Assembly: GCA_013399115.1 (NCBI GenBank)
Contig: VXAA01005234.1
Span: forward strand, 1,290,499-1,354,498
DNA length: 64,000 nucleotides
Direction of reading: 5' to 3'
Origin: Anseranas semipalmata
Lineage: Eukaryota; Chordata; Aves; Anseriformes; Anseranatidae
Shown here: positions 25,001 to 36,607 of the stretch, piece by piece
Layout: every line of letters begins with the position of its first letter
How positions within the stretch are numbered: the stretch's first letter is position 1
The notes under the pieces: model-generated
Seen by the model: only the letters and a program-made list of their open reading frames with translations
The model's database searches: none
Told to the model about the DNA's origin: nothing
Program-made: the position numbers and the translations under genes

Positions 25001-28000
25001 GTTGTCAGTTGAACTTTCAATTTAGACATGGGGCTGGGTTGCTTTTAATTCAAATGCCTTATCTGGTTTCCACACTCCCCCTTCTCTTCCCATCCGACCC
25101 GTCCTTTACGGCACTCCAAAGGGCGCTGCGGCAGCGAGGGAACATCTGAACAACGCCACGTGAAGCCAAGAGCTTTTTAAATTTAATGAGTTAATATCCT
25201 TTCTTAAAGAAGCGTGGCCTGGGGCTAGCTGTGTGCAGGTGGGAAAGAAGGAAAGACGCATCTGCTTTCGCTACTGATGTCTAATGATTTAAGAACAGTG
25301 CCTAGGTTGTTCGTTTTTATGATGCTCAATCATGGTGATGAGGAAGGCTCTTGAAGGCTTCGTCAGATCTGTGGTTCTTCTCCCTCCTGGAGGAAGGGGG
25401 CTACCTTCTGCCGCCCATCCCGCGGGACGACAGCGCTGTCCTGCAGCAGAGCAGCTCGTATGGGCGGCGTGGTTTCACGAGGGGCTGAAGCCAGTCCAAG
25501 GCCTTGGTCCTCCTCCTGCCCTCCAGCTCCCAGACTCGTGCCGTGTCCTGCCAATGTCACCCATTGATTAGTTTTCGGCCAGGTCAGCTCTCCGAGCTGC
25601 CTGATCCCACAGCGTCGTGTGCCAGCACCAGGAGGAAGGCTGGCCCCTTCCAGCAGCAGCATCTCTCTTTGGTACGAGTCTGTATTAGTTCTAACCTAAC
25701 CCAACAGCTTTATTTATTTATTATTAAAATAAAGAATTTAATTAGGCTTTTGACAGAGGGAAGAGCTTTTGTGATTTGAGCACTCCTGTAGCAGTTTTCC
25801 AAGAATTTTCCAAGAGTTTTGTAGATGCTTGGATGTCACTTTTTTTTCCGGAAGGTAAGGAGTATATGTCTGTGGAGTGCTTTTCTGCCTCTTATGTTAC
25901 TCAAAGCATTTCGGCTTTAAAGCTGTAAGCATTTCTGAGGGGGACAGACTGATGTTCGTTCCAAGACTGAACTCTGCCCTGCTCTTTCTGTTTGTCTAGT
26001 GGGTTTTGGTTTGTTTCTTGTGTTGAATAAGGGCAGGATTTGGTAGCTCATCGTATCTGTTAAATTGCTGTTACAGAGGTGAATACTTAAATTGAAGCCT
26101 TTTTTTTTTTTTGGTCAAAACCAGTTTGGAAAGGTGGATAGCTTAGGAGTTGTTTCCTAAAATTTTGTTGCTAATAGTGATTTTTGTGGTGGAACATATT
26201 TTTGTAAGTATTGACTAGATAATGTTGTCCTTTTTGCTTTGCCTGCAACCTTTAAAATAAATGGTATTACTTTGTCTTATAAAAAGGTAAATAGCAAACG
26301 AAAAAAAAATCACAAATACTTGCAATCCCATAGGCTTCTCGAAATGCTGGAGCTTTAAGAACAGAAGGAAATATACTCCTTAACCTTTTTTCTATCCAGG
26401 ATTATAGCTCCTGCAACAGAATCAGGCATGAAAAAGGGATCTTTGCAGTAATGCTTTGTCTTTTCTGTATCTTAAGCTCAAAGATAAGCATGTTTATGCT
26501 TGAACATGACGACACTACGGAAAATAATTGTTGATCTGATTAGCTCAATTGAGATGGAGCTTGGCTTCCTGTGCTTTATGGGTGTTCGTCTGCCCGGGGC
26601 AGCGAAGGCTGCGCTGCCGAGGCTTCTGTCTCATTTCCATTCCGCAGCAACCCGGAGGATCGAACAAGTTTGGACAGCAGACAAAAGGCAGGCCTGCAAC
26701 AGTCTGCTCTGCGTGTCAGAGCGACACGTTTGTGTGTTTGAGTAAACGGGGAGCTGGAAGTAATAAAGGCTGAGCAGAAGAGACTTCTGAATAGTTTTTT
26801 TTTTCTTTTTTTTTTTTAAATGTTTCTTGGTTTGGTTGTTGTTGTTTTGTCTGTTTGTTTTTTTTTCATGCAAAAATGGATTTTTATTTTCACCTCTTTT
26901 TCTTTTAATCCAGGCATTCAGAAAACCTGAAATTGAAATTGGCTTGTATTGATGGCTAGATAGAGCTGAGAAGCAGACAACTGGAAATTCTCTCTCAGAA
27001 AGCAAGTATTCAGTTAAATCAGTAAATCCCCCTATGACACTTTAATCCTAAACTGGAGCATGAAGTCTCATGTAATGAAACAAATGTCCACAACATTAGG
27101 GAGGACTCTCAGAAGCCTCTTTTAACTGCTGGAAATGAAGACATGCTAACATGCTGCTCATTCCATAAATGTTTCCCAGTTGTAAGCCATAATGGGCAAA
27201 TACATTACCTTTCACCACAGCTGTGATTAAAAATGGTAGGATTGCCAAACCGTCAGCGTACAAAACTCCCTTGTGTGATGTGATGTCTTTCCTCTTCTTA
27301 ACTTTTGCCACAGCTGAAATGCAAAGCTTAGGGCAGTGAAGGGTGATGTGCTGCACAGAGCAATAAACACCAAAGCGTGTTTCCTGACAGTTACCTTTTT
27401 CCCCATTCCACCCTTGGACTCCTGCTGCTGTAAATAATTGTTCCGATGGGTGGTTTGCTCAAAGCAAGTGCACCAAAATGCCTCTGTAGGGTGAAGCTTA
27501 GGAGAATCACTTGTTCTTTATCTGGGCTCTGTATTTGCAAATAGCAGCGTGGTGGATAGGGTTTGTGCTCAGTGTGTTCGTCCTGCAAGACCACCGCATA
27601 AAGGGGTAAAATGTTATGGAGGGAGCTCTGTTCACTTGATTAGATGCCATCTGTTTATTATCAGCCTTATCTGCAGCCCCATTTCCTCCGTGTGGCGGTT
27701 CCAGCTGTGTGTGTTCGGTGTGTAGACACCACTGCCCTCTGATGCTGAGGTGTTACCTCATCTCTTGCCATGGGCTCTCCGCTCTGCCTGTACTTGCCTG
27801 TTGCGTGTCACCTTACTTTTGCATTGTAAATTTTGGAGGTCAGAGAGAGGTCGTTTTCTTTTTTATTACTATTATTTCTTTTGTTCCGCATTCGCTTTGT
27901 TACCAAGCCTGATGGGTTCTCATCTGGGGTAAGAGAGAGCCTTAAGCCATCCCCAGACTATAAATTATAAACAGAATTGTCTTTAACTTGCAGATTTTGA

Positions 28001-30294
28001 GCAAATCTTTCTTGGAATAACACTGGAGGTGGTAATTAGAGCTTGAGGTTGGTTGTCTGATGAGTGTGAAGTTCTCAATTCTGTCTGGCAAAGCTGCCTG
28101 CTTCCTGCAAGTCCTCGTTGTATAGTTGGCCCTGACTCCGTGGTAATAAAATGTCCTTTGACAAGTTCTTCTTTTTCTTTTCTTTCCCTTTTTTTTTTTT
28201 TTTAAATTGATATCACCCTTCTCTGACTCCAGCACGTGATCTCGGGTCCTCCCCACAGGACAATAAACTGGTCCTTTTCTTTCTGACAGTGGGCATTTCT
28301 GACTGCTCCCGCGGGCAGCAGAGCGTGCCTGGTTAGAGACGGCCCTGCCTGACCCATGCCACTGCTCGGGCAGCAGCCTTTCGTCTGAATTTTTTGGCAA
28401 AACCTTGCCTAGAACATGTTTTGGAGTCTTGACCTTATCATTTAGTTTTCCTCTTTGGAAGGGATTGTTCATAAAATGCTGGTGACACTCATATGGATTT
28501 GTCCCAAAAGTATTGCATGCTACAGAAATGTCAAATTATTCCAGACACTTACCAGGAAAAAGCTTTGGAAATAGAAATGTCCATAATTGGGTATGTGCAC
28601 AGAGCTCCCTGCAGGGTGTGTGTTTCAAAGACACTTGTCTTTGCTGTTAATACCAGCCCCAAAGACCACAGGCATCTATTTAAGGTTTTTTTTACTATGG
28701 GGTAGAAGGAAAAAAAATATATAATATGGTTTAAAATATAATACTAAAATTCCAGTCAAATGCAAAACTGACCTCTCTCATTTTAAGGTGCTAGATGAGC
28801 CAGTCAGTCCTCATTTTGGACTTGTTTTCTGCTTCCTTTTTTAAGGGAGGAGTAGGGAAGCTTCTGTTTAAAATATCTCAGTCTTTTATTTATGGTTCTC
28901 TTCCAAGCGTTTAACAGTGATGAGTCTCAGTGCAGCTTGTCTTTATCCAGCACACATTTCCAGTATGATTTGCTCTTGCTATTCAGTCCTTCTGAAAGGT
29001 GTGTGTGCAAGGTAAGGAGTCTCCAAGTTCGGACCTCTCCCAAGGACATCAGAGGTGTTGTTTCCTAGAGCTCCATCTGCGAAAGCTTTGCCTTTTCGCA
29101 AGGGCAGCTCCTTGCTGGCTCTGCGTGGCACGCACTCAGGCTGAGTGCCTCACCGTCCGCGTAACGCTGGGCAGCCGCTCGCGTCCGGCTTGGAAGCTGA
29201 AGCTGCTGCTTGGCAGGGAGATCAGACTCGCTTCTGAGAACTGCATGGGTGTGAGACCAGACGCAAGGGTGGGCGCAGCTCTGGGTTTCCTTCCCTGTCC
29301 CTCGGCTGTAGCTTGCTGTGGTCTCTGCTCCTTCATCTGAGAAGTCACAGAAGCCAGTTGTCGGTGCTGATGTTGTTTTTCTTCTCTTCATCTTGCTGCT
29401 TGAGCTATCCAACCGTGCCTAGTTGTTGGCAAGGATCTCCTGACGCTACCATAATTTGGTTTCCTTGGGTAAAGCAACCAAATCGTAGGAGTAATTGGCC
29501 AGGAGGGCGTATCGTCTGTATTTCTACCAGTAGAGCATGTCTTTGATGGGAGCCATAATGTGCATCCCTACCAGAACATATCAAGCTATTAAAAGTGACC
29601 TTTGACTCGTGAAGAACCTTGTGAGCATCTCATGGCTAGCAACACCAGTTTGTGAAACAGCCACTAGCTGTTCTTGGTGGTGGCGAGATCGCAGCAATTC
29701 GAGCGGCTCCAGTGGTCAGTCATCTATCTCCTTTAAACAACTACGCAATGTCTGCAAAGTGGTCCATTTAGAAAACCAGGTTGGCCTGCCAAGACATTCG
29801 CTGCCTTGAGCACATCTCATGGACGCAGTGACAAGGTTCTGTGAGCGCCGCTTCCCCCAGCCCAACCTAGCTACACGGCAGTGTGAAGAGGGCTCTTTCT
29901 GTGAAGCTTCAGGAAGGAAGTCTGAAGGAACATGCATCTTCTCATGTGCTGCTTATCTGAGCAGTGCTTGGCAGCCCACCACGTGAACAGCGTAAGGCTT
30001 GGGACACCCATATTCTGGTAGGTGCTGGTGAAGGACACCAGGATGGAGGTTATGTTGTGGGACCGGGAAGCAGAGGTCAGTGAGAGATGACACTGTGCTT
30101 CCCATATGTGGATTTAAGTTTTCTCGTATAAAAAAAAAAGACCTGCAAACCTTTCGGTCTATTCAAATGCACTGTCCGAAGATGTATTCATCATTTAACA
30201 AAGTAACGTTGAAGCCTTGACAGTCTGAGGATACAAATGAAGTGAGGTTTGGAGGAGAAGCAGCCAAGTTTTCTAATTTTTCTGATATTATTTA
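19010..30294. other. Intron 2, unique and T-rich sequence
   Basis: No exon or well-recognised transposable element was found. Long T tracts occur at 19176-19190, 19628-19673 (interrupted), 26100-26112, 26795-26817 and 28189-28203, all T on the gene strand. AT-rich sequence at about 22540-22930 carries several homeodomain-type TAAT cores, described as a finding. The 29550-30060 stretch reads like a decayed repeat or retrocopy, but I could not identify it. Confidence 0.55.
19628..19673. repeat. Interrupted poly-T tract
   Basis: Two T runs of about 12 and 16 bases are separated by a short TC-rich stretch. This is low-complexity pyrimidine sequence on the gene strand. It is not positioned before any recognisable exon, so I do not read it as a splice acceptor tract. 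Confidence 0.85.
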
Positions 30295-30446
30295 GTCTGA
30301 GCAGAAGGGTTTTCAGGCCGACAGCCCTTCTTCAGACTGGAAAAGACGAGTTAGATGCCGAAAGCTTGTCAGTCTCTTCAGCCCCCCCGCCCCTCCGCTC
30401 CTTGTTTGTATCAGTTGGTCTAATAAAAGATCTTACATCTCCTGAA
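30295..30446. mobile_element. Probable old interspersed repeat (non-autonomous, family not named)
   Basis: An imperfect hairpin has arms GTCTGAGCAGAAGGG (30295-30309) and CCCTTCTTCAGAC (30325-30337). It is followed by GCCGAAAGCTTGTC and then TTGGTCTAATAAAAGATC (30416-30433). This order of motifs (GAAGAAGGGC-type hairpin, GAAAGCTTGTC, TTGGTCTAATAAAAGAT) resembles dispersed repeats I recall from sauropsid genomes. I cannot name the family or find clear termini. The intervening C-rich stretch (30381-30399) looks locally mutated. Confidence 0.4.
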
Positions 30447-32095
30447 AAATGTTTCCTCATTAAACATTTAAACACACTGGCTTGGATTTGTCAAAACTGT
30501 CTAGGCGAATTAGGTGGATTTCCATAACACTCCTGAATGGCGTCTAAAATCATGAGGATGGATTTGGAAATGCTACTCAACGTTTTAAAAGTGGGTGGTA
30601 AAGTATTATGGACAGTACAGCGGCCTTTAATGTTTTAGTTACTGAAAACTAGCGTCTACTTAAACAGTCCCGCAGTAGATGTTTGCTTTGCTTTTCTCCC
30701 TTTTAATGCAGCTGGGCTTTTCAGTTACTGGAGCCTCTGCTGCTTCATCCTCTAGTGTTAACTGCAGCTCTTGTTACGCCTTTCTGCAGAAATCCTTGCT
30801 TTATTTATTTATGTCCACCTAACTCACCAAGCTCTCTATTTTCCATTAGATAGCTGCACGCTCCTGTCTTTTGGAAGCACTGAAACAAGGGCTTAGCCAG
30901 CATGTAATGTAAATGTAAAATAGCACGAGTTACTCGCCTGCTTTACGAGGTGTTGTGCCCTGATTAGCACTGGGTGCCAGCAGACCTGATAATCCCTCCA
31001 GAACAGACACATCAATAAAACGTCTCCCCAGACACTGTGGACATGTTGCAGGGGACACGAGTCCAGCCTCCAGCATTGCTCCGTCCCTGTGTCACTGGCA
31101 GGGAGAAGTGCTGTGCCCAGGTGCCATGCACACCCAAATCATGTGAAATGTTCCGGTTCTTGGCTAGTGGTTTTTTAGTATTAGCTGACAATTCAGATTC
31201 TTGACCACTGTTTCTCAAATACTTTCTGCAGGTGAGCCTACGGTGCTGCTTGGATGATTGTGAAGCCATTAACATTCTCATGACAAATTCTGACCTTTAC
31301 AACCAAATGTGTTTGGTCACGTTCACAAAGTGCAGGGAAGGGAGAAGGCAGGAAGGTTGCCGCAGCTCTGGGTTTGTTCCCTTCCATAAATGCACAGCGA
31401 GAGAATCAAACACCCTGCGAGGAGCTGCTTCTTGCTCTTGCTGCACTGCTTTGTTGTACTAACAAGCAATGTGTCAAACTGACAGGGTACCAGAATCTGT
31501 GGAGCATGAGGCAGCTCAGATGATTTTTTTTTTTTTTGCTTTTTTTAAACTGTTGCATGAAGGCATGTATTAGTTGGATCTGGCTATCTAGTCTTTGTAA
31601 AGGTCTGTCTTTCAAGCACACGGTGGTCTGCTTTTAAGTGGCATTACTGCCTTTTAAAATTATGTTGCAACTTTGGCAACCCATTGACAGATGTGAATTT
31701 TTTTTTCCAACTGTGGGTAATTGCAGGCTCACAAATAATGGCTCCTGTGGGTGCACCCGCAGCGCAGGCTGCAGGGCAGCATAAAAGTGGGGTCCTGAGC
31801 GGGAAGGTAGGGGACACAGCGGGGCTGTGGCTGGCAGGGGTGTTCGCAGGACGCTTTCTTCCCAGAGCAGCGCTGCGCCCGGTGCCTGAGCCGAGGCGTT
31901 TGCAGTCGCTATAGGGGCTGCTGTGCAACCCTGCAAATACCCACACGTGTTCCGTGTCGCTCAGACCTGCGTCGTGCCATCGGGGAAAACACAGCTGCAG
32001 CAAGCTGCAATACAGAAGTTTTTCTATTTGAAAAAGTCGGGGCAGCTTGTTTTTCTCGTGCTGCTTGCACAGGATTCTTTTAGGGGCTGTTGCTT
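30447..32095. other. Intron 2, unique sequence
   Basis: AT-rich and unremarkable, with a T run at 31524-31537. I see no gene or recognisable repeat. Confidence 0.6.
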
Positions 32096-32175
32096 TCATA
32101 GAATTGTCTGGGTTGGAAAGACCTTCAGGATCACCAGATCACCAAGTCCAACCACATCCTGGCAGTGGGCTTGGC
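32096..32175 (-). mobile_element. CR1 LINE 3'-end fragment (reverse orientation)
   Basis: The + strand reads TCATAGAATTGTCTGGGTTGGAAA in two parts, then ACCTTCAGGATCA and AAGTCCAACC. This is the reverse complement of the CR1 3' terminal region, whose usual form is ATAGAAT...GGGTTGGAA followed by GACCTT and TCCAACC. It is severely 5'-truncated, as most avian CR1 copies are. The 3' octamer repeat is reduced to a single CATAGAAT. The end at 32175 is approximate. Confidence 0.85.
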
Positions 32176-35100
32176 CTAGAAAAGGCAGAATTGGTGTTAG
32201 TTGTGCATCTTTTGTACATAGTGGATTTGTTCAGTCCCCAGACCCTAAAGAAGCACACTTAAAACTATCACAGGCACTTCTGGTGCTTAGCTTCTGGCCC
32301 ATTGACTTCCAATTCCACGCAGGCTTGCAAGTTAAATATAAAGGCTTTTGTAAACCGGGTCCAGCATCTCGGGGAAAAATGTAATTCAGTGGTGCAAATA
32401 CCTGTCTGAAGATAGACGTGAACAGCCTTTCCCAAAAGGTGCTCATTCTCTTAGGCGTGTAGGCAGAGCAGGGAGATTTTTCACAGGAATTTGACAGCAG
32501 GGTCCTTCTGGCTGTGAGGTCCTTTCTGTGAAATCATCTTGCATGTTTTTGGTAGGGGACAGAGGGCTCAGCCTGCGGTTTCTGAGCCTCTTGCCCCGGA
32601 GGGGTTTGGCCTCTGGCACTGCCCGCAGTGGCCAGTCCCCATCCGTGGGACTTGCCGGCCCCCCCAGCAGATGGGTAGGACCGTCACCGCTCGCTCCTCC
32701 TCTGCAGAGGCAGTTTCTCTTTCTGCTTGGATAGCTTTTTTTATTTTTTGAGTCCCTGAACTTCTCAGAAAGAAACGACTGTAGGAGTTCAGTGGAAATG
32801 GCAAGTGTAATGGTTTCTAAAACAGACGAGCGTCTCATTTCTTCACATCCTACCCTCTGTGGAGGTTTCCTGCTGGTGCTGTTGATGACATTTATAGCTG
32901 TTGCTAACAGGGGAAGGGCAAAAAAAGAGACTTGTTATTTCTGCTGTCATAGCAGTACTCAGAACATCAACTTTAGGAAGTTGGAACTGGAGAGCTCTCT
33001 TATTCGCTATTAGTCTTCCTGTCCTTCCCTTGCATGCTTCCCCAAACTTCTTTGCAGCATTCTGTAACGTGAGGTTTTGAAGCGTTTGATTATTCACATT
33101 AATTGCAGTAAGTGATTTAAATGCCAAAAATCTCACTTCTCTCTTTGAGCAAGCTGCTTTCATGTCTCAAAGCCTCCGTGCAAGTTCCAGAATTCAGACT
33201 GTTTCAAAGATGCCAGGGAAAACGAAGCATTCACCTTCTGTTGGAAGCTGAAAGGAATGAGGTCTTCTGCTCCCTGGCCTGTCCTTTAATATCCAAACGA
33301 TGCCTAAAGGAGTTCTCCGCTTCTGAGCTGTCTGTGAAGGGACCAGGAGTGCTGTGCTCTCCCCCCACAGGAGAGATGTTCCCAAATGTTTAAAATGATG
33401 TGAGAATGCATCTGGAAGAATCCTTATAACAGACTGGTAGGGCAGGGAATAAGTGTGCAAAGTTGAGAAACGCAGCATTTGGTGTACAGTTCTCTTTAAA
33501 AAGAAAAGGGAAAAAAAAGAAAGGAAAATTGGCAGGGAAACAAAGGCTGAAGATCACAGTTCTTGCATGGAGTGGTGTTGAAATCTGCAAGCTCTCTTGA
33601 AGTAATGGGCTTTCAAGGGAGGCTTGGTCTAGCATCAAAGACCCCCATCTTGCTGATGGTCAGGCATCTTGCACGACTTATTTTTAGCAAACTGTCGCCA
33701 TGTCACAGCACTGACGTAGGATTTCGTTACACGGAAGGCAGCCAGGTTCACATAACACTGCTACAAGCACGCTCTCTTGCCTGCCGTTGCCTGCCTCTTG
33801 GTTTAAAAGAGAGCTAAGCGAAACATCCGACCAAAGCCACGTGCGCGCAGCTCTGCAGCGCCGGTACAGACGTTTCTGCACGCCCGGCCGTGTCGTCGTC
33901 CTTGCTGCAGAGGGAACAGCGTCCCTTTACGGTCTGGCTTCTGTGGCTCTTTGAGGTTTACCTGTTTTCTCTGTTTAGAAGGTGCTGTTCTGGCTTGCTG
34001 TGAAGCAGTGATCCCAAGAGGAAGGCTGATCTTTCTAATCTTTTTAAAATACGGTTTGAAGCTTGGTCCGACACCTTCCTGCTTTTTAGGACTCGGGGTG
34101 GTGCCAAGCTTTGTCTTTACTCAGAACAACCCTGCCAAATTTGGAAATGAACTTCTTAGCATCTCAGTCGCCCATGATTTATGTAGTTTACATGAGAGTG
34201 CTCTGTATTGATGGCGTTTACTTCCAAAAAGCTATGCAAGCTATTGCTAAGGCAGTGCAGTTCTGAGACTTGCAGGAATCTAGGGAGGCTTTGCTATTAA
34301 CTTGAGAAGGTCTCTGGGGGAATCAAGTGGTTCTGGATTTGAGCTTACTTTCTCTTCCAGACAACCCAGTTTCCTCAGGGGTCTCAAAGGATGCTAAGGT
34401 ACAAAAGTCCTTCCTTTTTTTTTTTAATGGCAGTTGCTAGCTGTCTTTTTTTTTAATGATTTTTAAATTACCATTAGTGCATTGCAGTGGCAAACTGTTA
34501 GTATTTTTTCCCGTCATGATTTCTTCCAGAGTCCTTGCTTTGTTCATGCTTTAAATATTAATATAAGGATTAATTCCTATGGTAACGCCGTGAAAGTCTT
34601 TCTTGGTAATTATTAAAGGTAATAATTCTGTTTTTTTGTCTCTGTGCTACTTCTGAACTTCTCTCTAATCTCCTTTGACTAAAACTGAACGTTGCTACCA
34701 AGACCCCACCAGAATGAAAAGGCGGAGGGAAGTAGTGACCCAGCTTTAAAATGCGGTTTTTGCCAGTTTTCAGCCCAAACCCTTCCAGCACTATGAAGGA
34801 AGAATGATCTCGTTTGCTGTGTGGGCACAGAAGAACAAAATTCTGTGTTTGAGCTTTAAATAGATTTATTGGCATGCATTTACAAGATGTTAAGGCTTTG
34901 ACAGAGTGAACTTTTATTGAAAGGAAAAGGAGAGTGTGGTAGTTTGTTTGGCTTCCCTTCCCAATTACATTTTGGTAAAATTAACTTGATTTCCCCTTCC
35001 CCATTTAATTTTGTTACACATGCAGCTAGAAATCAAATAATAGGCATGTGCAATTCAATTTCACCCCTGGGATAGCATCTTCTGGATTTCCTGTCTTGGT

Positions 35101-35883
35101 CAGCGTGGTGCTCTGCACTCTAGCTGGAGGAGCTGAGCATCTGCTAAGTCGTAGCAGCTCACAACTTAAATCTTCCGTGTCCTCAAGTTGCAATACCTCC
35201 AGGAGGAAACGCGGCCGTGCCGTTCTGTGCACCGCTGGCACCCCTGTAGCAGGGAGCAGCACAGAGCTGTGCCCCGCGTGTCCCCCTCACTGGTGCACCA
35301 GAAGGACCCGATTCTTAATCACAGTATTACAATTTGTCTGGGTGCAGAGACCTAAAGATTGTAATCGTCTTTTGTGGAGAGAGAATGCAAGTCTAAACTA
35401 AGACAATTTTAAAGCTGTTTGAGTTTGCTCTTTTTTTTTTTTTTTTTAAATGCTGTCTCAAGCTTTGGTTTGACTGGTCCACTCTTGGTTACCTTGCTGT
35501 TGCCTTTCAGTCTGAAAACAAGAACTGCTGTGCTAGCACTATCACTACCTGCTGTTTTACAGTATTTCCTCATGCATTCGTCGTGGTTCAAGGTCTATTT
35601 AATTAAATTGATTACAATGTTAGGCCAATGTTCCGATCCGTATCTGGTCTGAGCTTTGTCCTTTCCTCGCACCAAGAAAAGGACCTGTGCAGGTGTCTGC
35701 GCCGGTGGCCTTTTCTCCCAGCTCCGTGAGATGGGTGAGGCTCCGGGCTCTCGGGGTTCTTGCACATGCGTTGGGAGTCAGTTGTTTGCATTTGGATTTT
35801 CTGCCCATGCGAGCACAAGCAAGGACTGGGCGGGGGTTGATGTGAAAGAAGTCTAGTTGTGTGCTGAGTTCATTCAGGTGACA
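32176..35883. other. Intron 2, unique sequence
   Basis: No gene or transposable element was recognised. T tracts are present, the longest at 35431-35447. Open frames of up to 153 aa (the longest beginning upstream and ending at 32384) show no protein resemblance. Confidence 0.6.
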
Positions 35884-36250
35884 GTCTGGGGACTGGCTGG
35901 CTGGCGAGCAGCTTTGCAGCAAAGGGACGCGGGGTCCTGGTGGCCAACACATGGCACGCAAGTCAGCAACGTGCCCTTGTGGCAAAGACAGCCAACAGCA
36001 TCCGGGGCTGCGTTGGGCAGAGCACTGCCAGCAGGTCGAGGGAGGTGTCCCCTGGTGTCCTTCCCCTCTGCCCAGCGCTTCTCGACCGCTGGGTCCTGCA
36101 CTGGGCTCCCCAGCACGAGAGAGACGTGGATGTACTGGAGTGAGTCTGGTGATGGGTATCAAGAATGGTGGTGGGACCGGAGCAGCTGATGTGTGGGGAG
36201 AGGTGGAGAGAGCTGGGACTGCAGCACGGAGGAAGGAGGCTCAATAGACT

Positions 36251-36266
36251 GTTGTCTATAGACAAC
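36251..36266. repeat. Perfect 16-bp palindrome inside the CR1
   Basis: GTTGTCTATAGACAAC is fully self-complementary. It lies where other CR1 copies have a non-palindromic sequence of the type TCAATGTGTATAAAT, so it appears to be a private change of this copy, possibly from local templated mutation. Confidence 0.9.
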
Positions 36267-36372
36267 AACCTGATGCAGGGGTCTAAGGAAGATGCAGCCA
36301 GCCTCTTTTCAGACGTACCCAGTGACCGGACAAGAGGCGATGGGCCCAAGGGATGTCTGTGAAATTGGATGT

Positions 36373-36412
36373 AGAATCATCGAATCGTCTAGGTTGGAAA
36401 AGACCTTCAAGA
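36373..36412 (-). mobile_element. Nested CR1 3'-end fragment, about 40 bp
   Basis: The + strand reads AGAATCATCGAATCGTC, then TAGGTTGGAAAAGACC and TTCAAGA. This is the reverse complement of the CR1 3' terminus, sitting inside a CR1 of opposite orientation. Host sequence resumes at once (TTAAACATAAGAGAAAAC) where the CR1 consensus would continue. It is among the shortest recognisable CR1 insertions possible. Confidence 0.85.
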
Positions 36413-36607
36413 TTTAAACATAAGAGAAAACATCTTCACTGCGAGGGTGGTCAAACACTGGAACAGGTGGCCCAGAGAGGCCGTGCAGTCTCCATCCTTG
36501 GAGACTGTCAGCACCCAGCTGGACATGGTCCTGAGCAACCCGTGCAAGTGACCCTCCTCTGGGCACGATTTCCAGAGGTCCCTCCCAGCCTTGTGCTCCG
36601 TTACAGT

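Larger units (their letters stand above)
35884..36607 (+). mobile_element. CR1 LINE, 3' portion (end of ORF2 and 3' UTR)
   Basis: A 5'-truncated, decayed CR1 lies in the same orientation as the gene. Its translation, interrupted by frameshifts, still shows the C-terminal reverse-transcriptase reading frame: ALVAKTANSI, ASRSREV and WAPQHERDVDVLE match the usual CR1 ALVAKKAN, ASRSREV and WAPQYKRD segments. The 3' UTR follows with ACACTGGAACAGGTGGCCC, TCTCCATCCTTGGAGA and CCAGAGGTCCCTCCCAGCC. It stops close to the expected 3' end, where the ATTCTGTGA-type tail has decayed to TGCTCCGTTACAG. It is interrupted at 36373-36412 by another CR1 fragment. No product is expected. Confidence 0.93.

Noticed and set aside
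35620..36162. 180-codon - strand frame as a gene
   Set aside because: It overlaps the CR1 LINE in antisense and has no protein resemblance.
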